Source: Bradysia coprophila
Taxonomy: Eukaryota > Arthropoda > Insecta > Diptera > Sciaridae
Assembly: GCF_014529535.1 (NCBI RefSeq)
Contig: NW_023503374.1
Coordinates: 4,898,001-4,962,000, forward strand
Direction: 5' to 3'
Length of the DNA: 64,000 nucleotides
The notes under the pieces are model-generated. The model saw only the letters and a program-made list of their open reading frames with translations, was not told the DNA's origin and ran no database searches. This document shows, piece by piece, positions 57,901 to 64,000 of this stretch. Positions within the stretch are counted from its first letter, which is position 1. Each line of letters opens with the position of its first letter. The position numbers and the translations under genes were made by a program.

Positions 57901-59299
57901 TAAGTGTTTTTTGCACATAAATCGAGTAAATCTCATCCGATTTTGCTAGATTTTGTTTCATTTGAGAGATAATTGAATACCGAAAATAACGTGGCGAAAA
58001 AAGTTTCAAATTTGGGCCCTTGGACTAAGGCCGCTACTCGGCCCTAAGTGTTTTTTGCACATAAATCGAGTAAATCTCATCCGATTTTGCTAGATTTTGT
58101 TTCATTTGAGAGATAATTGAATACCGAAAATAACGTGGCGAAAAAAGTTTCAAATTTGGGCCCTTGGACTAAGGCCGCTACTCGGCCCTAAGTGTTTTTT
58201 GCACATAAATCGAGTAAATTTCATCCGATTTTGCTAGATTTTGTTCCATTTGAGAGATAATTGAATGCCGAATAGAATGATGGCAAAAAAAGTTTCAAAT
58301 TTGGGCCCTTGGACTAAGGCCGCTACTCGGCCCTAAGTGTTTTTTGCACATAAATCGAGTAAATCTCATCCGATTTTGCTAGATTTTGTTCCATTTGAGA
58401 GATAATTGAATGCCGAATAGAATGATGGCAAAAAAGTTTCAAATTTGGGCCCTTGGACTAAGGCCGCTACTCGGCGCTTAGTGTTTTTTGCACATAAATC
58501 GAGTAAATCTCATCCGATTTTGCGAGATTTAGTTTTTTATGGAAGGGAATTGAATACAGAAAATAACGTGGAAAAAAAAGTTTCAAATTTGGGCCCTTGG
58601 ACTAAAGCCGCTACTCGGCCCTAAGTGTTTTTTGCACATAAATCGAGTAAATCTCATCCGATTTTGCTAGATTTTGTTCCATTTGAGAGATAATTGAATG
58701 CCGAATAGAATGATGGCAAAAAAAGTTTCAAATTTGGGCCCTTGGACTAAGGCCGCTACTCGGCCCTAAGTGTTTTTTGCACATAAATCGAGTAAATCTC
58801 ATCCGATTTTGCGAGATTTAGTTTTTTATGGAAGGGAATTGAATACAGAAAATAACGTGGAAAAAAAAGTTTCAAATTTGGGCCCTTGGACTAAGGCCGC
58901 TACTCGGCCCTAAGTGTTTTTTGCACATAAATCGAGTAAATCTCATCCGATTTTGCTAGTTTTTGTTTCATTTGAGAGATAATTGAATACCCAATAGAAA
59001 GTTGGCAAAAAATTTTGGGTTTCTAAAATAATATCGTAAATTGTTGGTTTTATTTGAGAGGTACTTCGTACGGGCTTTCGTAATTGCGCTATGCGCAATT
59101 TTAAAAATGAACACTTTCAGTAAATTTGACCATGTTCAACTTGACTTGCATTTTGGTAACAGACGCATTAGAGGGTTGTAGACGTATTAGGGTTTCGGGC
59201 GTATTACGGCTACGGACGTATTATAGTTACGGACGAAATAGGATTACGGGTCGTACGGGGCTAAGTCGTAGCAAACGCTCCGACTGTTCTGATGCCTTG
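54926..59299. repeat. Composite 4.4-kb locus: two head-to-head 145-bp tandem arrays
   Basis: 54,926-55,040 is an inverted copy of the family's right-end module. At 55,047 a left-end module (CATCAGAACAGTCGGAGCG) opens the plus-oriented array; its units (GGGCCGAGTAGCGGCC anchor at 55,426, 55,571, 55,716, ...) recur every 145 bp to about 56,780. Then come GACGGACGGACGGACGGACA and a right-end module ending GTACGGGGCT at 57,006. From 57,014 the same sequence is repeated inverted: microsatellite, reversed array to about 58,990, and the reversed left-end module closing at 59,299. Some units carry a variant (GTTTTTTATGGAAGG with CGAAAATAACGTGG), so higher-order structure exists. About 9-10 units lie on the left and about 12 on the right. 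Confidence 0.93.
56778..57118. repeat. Central inverted junction of the two arrays
   Basis: 56,778-56,880 (CCTTACTTTTGTCGATACCA through the GACG microsatellite) is repeated inverted at 57,013-57,118. Between them sits a single right-end module with the hairpin-forming AGTACTTCGTACGGGGCT. Confidence 0.88.
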
Positions 59300-59533
59300 T
59301 TTATTATGTGAATTTTGCCTATGTTTTATTGACTAGTGAGTGTCCACATGCTCATAAAATATTTTTCTATTCAATCTACTTTATGAGGTATGTTCAGTTC
59401 TTCGCAATGAGTAATCGTATTGATTTTCCATGTCCGCGAATTTCTTTTATTTTGTTTTGTTCCCTGGAACATATTTTGTAAACCTCACTGTAAGGCTGGT
59501 CTTTGAGTCTCTACAGTGTTCGTGAACATAGAT

Positions 59534-59763
59534 CAAGGTTCTGAAAGAACAGGTTAAGACACTTACGAAGGCGGGTGAAACACAAATCTTGACAATTCAG
59601 ACATGTATATTGTTTGAAAAGTCAACTTGAAAACATTTGTTTTTGTTAAGTTGAAATCGTCATATAAAATTTTCCAAACCTAGTTGGCGCTACAGGAAAA
59701 TTTTAATCACACCGCCTTCGTGATCAACTCGAAAGTGTCTTAACCTGTTCTTTCAGAACCTTG
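59534..59763. mobile_element. 230-bp MITE with TCAAGGTTCTGAAAGAACAG ends
   Basis: The ends TCAAGGTTCTGAAAGAACAG and, inverted, the same sequence reading CTGTTCTTTCAGAACCTTGA are exact. Both continue into GTTAAGACACTT and AAGTGTCTTAAC. A fragment of the same family is at 8,222-8,270. No clear target duplication (flanks CATAGA and CGTAGA). Confidence 0.88.
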
Positions 59764-62700
59764 ACGTAGATGACCTTAACGTCAGAGAGTTGCTAATATA
59801 ACGGCTGGGACGCCGTTTCGACGAATGTATGCACTGTACGTAACTTGCCTTTGAATTGCTTTCGATAGGATAGAATAGGATAGGATAATATGGGCAGGAA
59901 AGCTGATGCTTTCCAAGCACCTAAGCCGCCAATGGGCCCGTTGTGCATTACCCATATTTTCGAAAGGTTTTACATTTATGAATTGTAAATTTTATGGACA
60001 TAGGTGTCACTAGTAGTTGACATTTTAGAATCACGATCGTATGACTTATGCGTATGACGTACAAGAACCATGTTTGGTGTTTTCTTAGACCTGTTACAGT
60101 CGATAGAGCTGACTGGTGTTAACTAACAGCAGAGACTAATCATTTACGACTAGGAAAAACCCTATGAACTATGTCTGACTATGTCAAGATTGTTTTCGAT
60201 ACAAATGTATTGTCTTTGTCGACCAGCTGGAGATGTTCAGCTGTTAGTGATTCTGCACAAGCTTAACGTTTAATAATTGTATTTTTTGTGAATTTTATTT
60301 TTGAACATTTTTGGAAAAGTTCCAAAAATTTATTTTTAATTTTTTTTTCAGTCGACGTCGACGTGAAGAAATCCCTTCAGCTGTTTCCCAGCTAGCCCAA
60401 TCAAACAAACAAAACTGCTAATATGTCTTTAAAGGTGTACACTGTTTCATCCGTATGCGTGGACAAGACGAAATTTTTTAGAATTTTGCTTAATAAATTC
60501 CCAAAAGTAGACCCTGATCCAAAAGAATCTAAAAAAATATATGGGGAGCCACCATGCCTTCTCTTGAGTGTAAAACTCTTCTACTCAAGATCAATTAAGA
60601 AGACAAAATAATTCGACCAAATGAGTTTTAAATTGATTTATTTTTCCAATATAATTCATCTATTCGTTTTTCTTCTTTTTGATTAGATAATTAATTAACT
60701 ATGTCTGCGATAAAGTAAATCTTTATAATTTATTAATAACACTCATTTATATAATTCTATTTTTTATTTATAATAATTTTCATTTTTTTTTCTTGTATTT
60801 TTTAATCAACTCTATGAAGATATTTTCTATAATTTTTCTTTTCTTTTTTTTGTTTAAATTCTTTAGGTATATACTTTTTTTGTTTAAAGTTCTTTTATAT
60901 TTTAGTACTTCATTTTGTTGAACAAGATATATATTATCTATATGTGTGTGTGTATAGATAGGTACGAGAAAAACACAGACGTATGGCAATTCGTTTTTTT
61001 TTTTTCATTTCTTTTAAATACAAAAACACCGATAACTTTTCATGTTCTTTGTTTAATTTTACAGAATTTGTGAAATTTTTAATTTCATAAAAAATGTACA
61101 ACAAAACCTCCTGTACTGTTTCTTTCAAACATTTTATGTTTTTTTTTATTAATTTTAATTTCCTTTTTTTTATATTCTTTCTTAAACTTTCCATAAAATG
61201 AAACTTTCAGCTCAATTTATAGTTTTTGTAAAAACGTTTTTTTCTTTTAGTATAAATAAAATATAAAGAGTTAGAGTTCTACTAAATATACGTACTTCTG
61301 CATTTAATTTGTTTTTATTTATTTTAATGGATTGATTGACAATTTATAACAATAGAGATTTAGAAAAATAATTTTTTTTCTTATTTTTGAATTTATATTT
61401 TTAACAACAGAGACGTAAAATAAAAACAAATTTTTTTCATTTCAATTTAAAAATCTATTCCATTTTTATCCATTTTGTTTAGTATTTTGAATACTGCTCT
61501 TTGATTTGATCATTTTATTAAATTTTTTCATTTTGGCAACTGGTTTTTGTATTATTTGGTTAAAATAGTTTACAATTTCTGTTAATTTATTTAATTCAAA
61601 ATTAAGTGAAAAACGATAAACTTAATTGAACTTAATGGGGAAATTACAGTCGAGGTGAGGTAAAATTGTGAACGAGCGCCAGTCCAATCTATCACCCATA
61701 CTTTCATTTCCTCAATACATCTTTTGTATCATGTGACAATTTACCACATTTGGACCAATTAAGGTACGCCAAGAATCAAAAATATATTTTTTTTATAACG
61801 ACGCATACACAGCCCCTATTCATCTGGATGAAGTCAAATATTTTACGTCAATGTCTTGAAAATTCTTAGATCTTTTAAAGATGTATCAGCTTAGGACGAT
61901 CGAGTGTCCTCGATGGCGAAACAAAGTTCTGATGATCCTTTATTTCCTCCATACTGGTGGAATGCTTTCCGTATGTGAATGATTAAGACACTGTAAAAGT
62001 ATGGGGAGAATGGAGCTGATGTGACAGAACATAAGTACTGATTCGATCAATTTTAGTGCTGGCAATTTGTTTTCGTTCATGATTATTGAGTGGAAATAGA
62101 TTCTTTTTGACAATTGTTGGGGTGAGCTTTTAATTTGCAAAAAGCATTAAGTAACGTAGGAGCTCAAATTTGATATCTCGTATCTGGACTGACGCACTCG
62201 TATGATATTACTCACCGAGATACGAGGCATCAAATTTTAGGATATTTATTTAGCTCAAATGAACCGAAAACTATGGATTTTGCCAACTTTCTAATGTAAT
62301 TTAAGTCGATTCGATTAATATTAGACGTTTTCTTGAACTGTGTCTATAACATGTCGATTTTATCACCGAATTTTCAGTTGATCTCCAATATTGGTGAAGA
62401 TGTGATAAAACATTTCCATATTTTAGTCTTAGTCATGTCATGATGCTGCTCATTCGATTTATTTGTTAACAAGATCGAGGGGTAAACAACTGAATTTGAT
62501 TTCTTTGTGATTGGGATCCCCATTGTAATTTCTCGGACAATGTGACGTGATTCACGGAAGTCTCGAACAAGATCGATAGCAGCAATGGTCAAAATGTATT
62601 TTCACAATTTTTTTTTGGTTGTGAAGTAACTCGACGGCACACGAAAAAGATCGATCGGGGTCATAAGGGACAAAAAAATCGGTATGACCTTAAATTTCAG

Positions 62701-64000
62701 ATCAGATAACTCGACCTGGCCTGTAAATAATTTGAATTTCGAACTTGACCGGCCAGGTTTCATATAACTTGAAATTTTGATTTAAATCGTTCAGGTAACC
62801 TACGAGGTTTCAAGTCAGGTTTGATCTGATTAGTGTATTCAAAGTCACGGGCCAAAAACAGATGCCGACCTCGATGACGAAACCGACGAAATCAAAGATC
62901 AATTTTAATTTAATTTTGAGATAATGGTAACGAAATACTGTGTCCAATCCAACGTTTACGGTAAAATATTTTTCTGTCTGAGTGTTCATATAAAATATAG
63001 AAAAAATATTTGAAAATATTTTGGAATTTTCATATAAAATTTAAGTTACGAGAATTGGAAAAGTTTTCTATTTTCATCGCTTCAAAGGATATATTTAATG
63101 AAATTTTCTTAATCTGTATGATTTCTTGGTTGTTTTGGTTTCTTTTCTTTATAAGTGTCCTTAAAACTAGTTTTTACTTCTTCTTCGACACTACCACTGT
63201 GTTTTCTTCTCATTTAAATGTAACTAATTTTTGTCTTATTTTTGTTCTTTTTTTTGTCGTTTTAGCATTTTCTATCATTTTTCTTTTGTTTATTTAGTAT
63301 TCTTAAATTTATATTGTAATTGTGCAGTTGTTTCTTAATAAATGTTAAGAATTACAATAAAACGAAAACAAAAATGTTTACCAACTAAAACTAATTCAAA
63401 ATGGCAGATTAGATTAATTTTCATTTTGCTATTTTTACACCGTTTTGTGTACAATATTTATATTGAAAAATGTTTTTTGTTTTCCTAATCGAGCAACGTT
63501 CAGAGGTGTTGGAAACTGTTTTTTTTTTCGTCTTGATTCCTTTGAGCAAGAGCCACAAAACGAAAGATTTTTGTAATTGTACGAAAATTCACACCAAAAT
63601 CTTTATAAGGCACAGCAGTTACACTTTGAAGCAGAGTGTAAATTTCTATGCTTTTTGTTCAAATTTAATTTAACTTCGTGAAACTTTTGTCGTTTTTGAA
63701 CGAAAAGATAACAAAATATTTGGTAAAGATCTCGGTGGAGATACAAATTTGAACAAAGCAAAAGCAGAAAGAAATGTTTTGGGCAGGGCCAATCGATTTC
63801 CTAGTTGTAGTGGATCAATCCAAAATCTACAGCAATCCAAAATTGGTAGATTTTCAAATATATTTCGATAAATCCAGCCAATTTTAAAAACTTTGAAAAC
63901 CGATACTCGGGAAATAATCAAATAATTCTAGGGAAATGGATCGTTGGTTCACAACTTGAACGTAGTAATAGATTGACGCTTAAAGCGAATATAGTTTCTC
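59764..64000. other. AT-rich region without recognised genes
   Basis: GATAG/ATAGG microsatellite at 59,866-59,890. 60,600-61,640 is extremely T-rich, with long poly-T runs and no complex coding frame. The open frames at 63,010 and 63,470 are Phe/Leu/Ile-rich products of A+T bias. A possible exon beginning at 60,423 (MSLKVYTVSSVCVDKTKFF) has no family resemblance. The region may be intron or gene-distal DNA of a gene outside the window. Confidence 0.5.

Noticed and set aside
6383-59311. Recurrent 60-80-codon frames in the GCCCCGTAC-ended family
   Set aside because: Frames shift and break between copies (6,383; 53,265; 54,058; 59,126), so DNA-level rather than protein-level conservation explains them.
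60780-61194. Lys/Ile-rich minus-strand frames
   Set aside because: They arise from extreme T-richness of the plus strand; there are no motifs.

Overview
This window looks like dipteran insect nuclear DNA. It is AT-rich, with short introns (many 55-70 bp), GT-AG splicing, AATAAA poly(A) signals and genes of insect type: Mlh1, SDHAF2, a GH18 chitinase with a CBM14 peritrophin domain, TXNDC15 and a SMYD-type SET/MYND protein. About half of it is gene-poor and full of foldback elements, MITEs and tandem arrays. A fungus-gnat-like or other lower dipteran host is plausible, but this is inference; the sequence alone does not name the species.

Layout. 1-3.8 kb: mostly non-coding, with a possible orphan terminal exon (2.16-2.26 kb) and a LINE-like ORF scrap. 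3.8-5.4 kb: intronless F-box/LRR gene (+). 7.0-7.9 kb: TXNDC15 (-). 8.5-10.2 kb: TIR element. 10.8-11.8 kb: intronless protein with four 47-aa repeats (+). 12.4-15.5 kb: nested giant foldback. 16.7-21.2 kb: a multi-exon gene (-) joining a farnesoic-acid-O-methyltransferase-like (FAMeT) domain to a Cys-loop receptor-like ligand-binding and channel region. 23.4-25.0 kb: SET/MYND gene (+). 27.9-28.3 kb: small histidine-rich gene (-). 29.4-31.5 kb: palindromic minisatellite and a 1.6-kb near-perfect palindrome. 32.9-35.3 kb: dead hAT transposon.

37.9-52.6 kb is the gene-dense core. It holds a 15-exon UvrD/Srs2-type superfamily 1A helicase (+), a 9-exon chitinase (-), SDHAF2 (+) and mlh1 (-). I could close the reading frame across every exon of these four genes (759, 496, 159 and 653 aa), so they are very probably intact. 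The helicase is the main surprise: animals normally have FBH1 as their UvrD-like helicase, whereas this protein has the plain UvrD/PcrA/Srs2 layout and reads most like fungal Srs2. It may be an ancient horizontal acquisition that has since gained introns, or a retained metazoan lineage that is little described. It lies about 7-15 kb from mlh1, so two DNA-maintenance genes are near each other; I see no evidence that they are co-regulated.

53.2-59.3 kb is built from a repeat family whose ends contain AGCCCCGTAC/GTACGGGGCT. It includes two opposed arrays of about 145-bp units (55.3-59.0 kb). Shorter members lie at 6.2 and 35.8 kb. 59.3-64 kb is AT-rich with no recognised gene.
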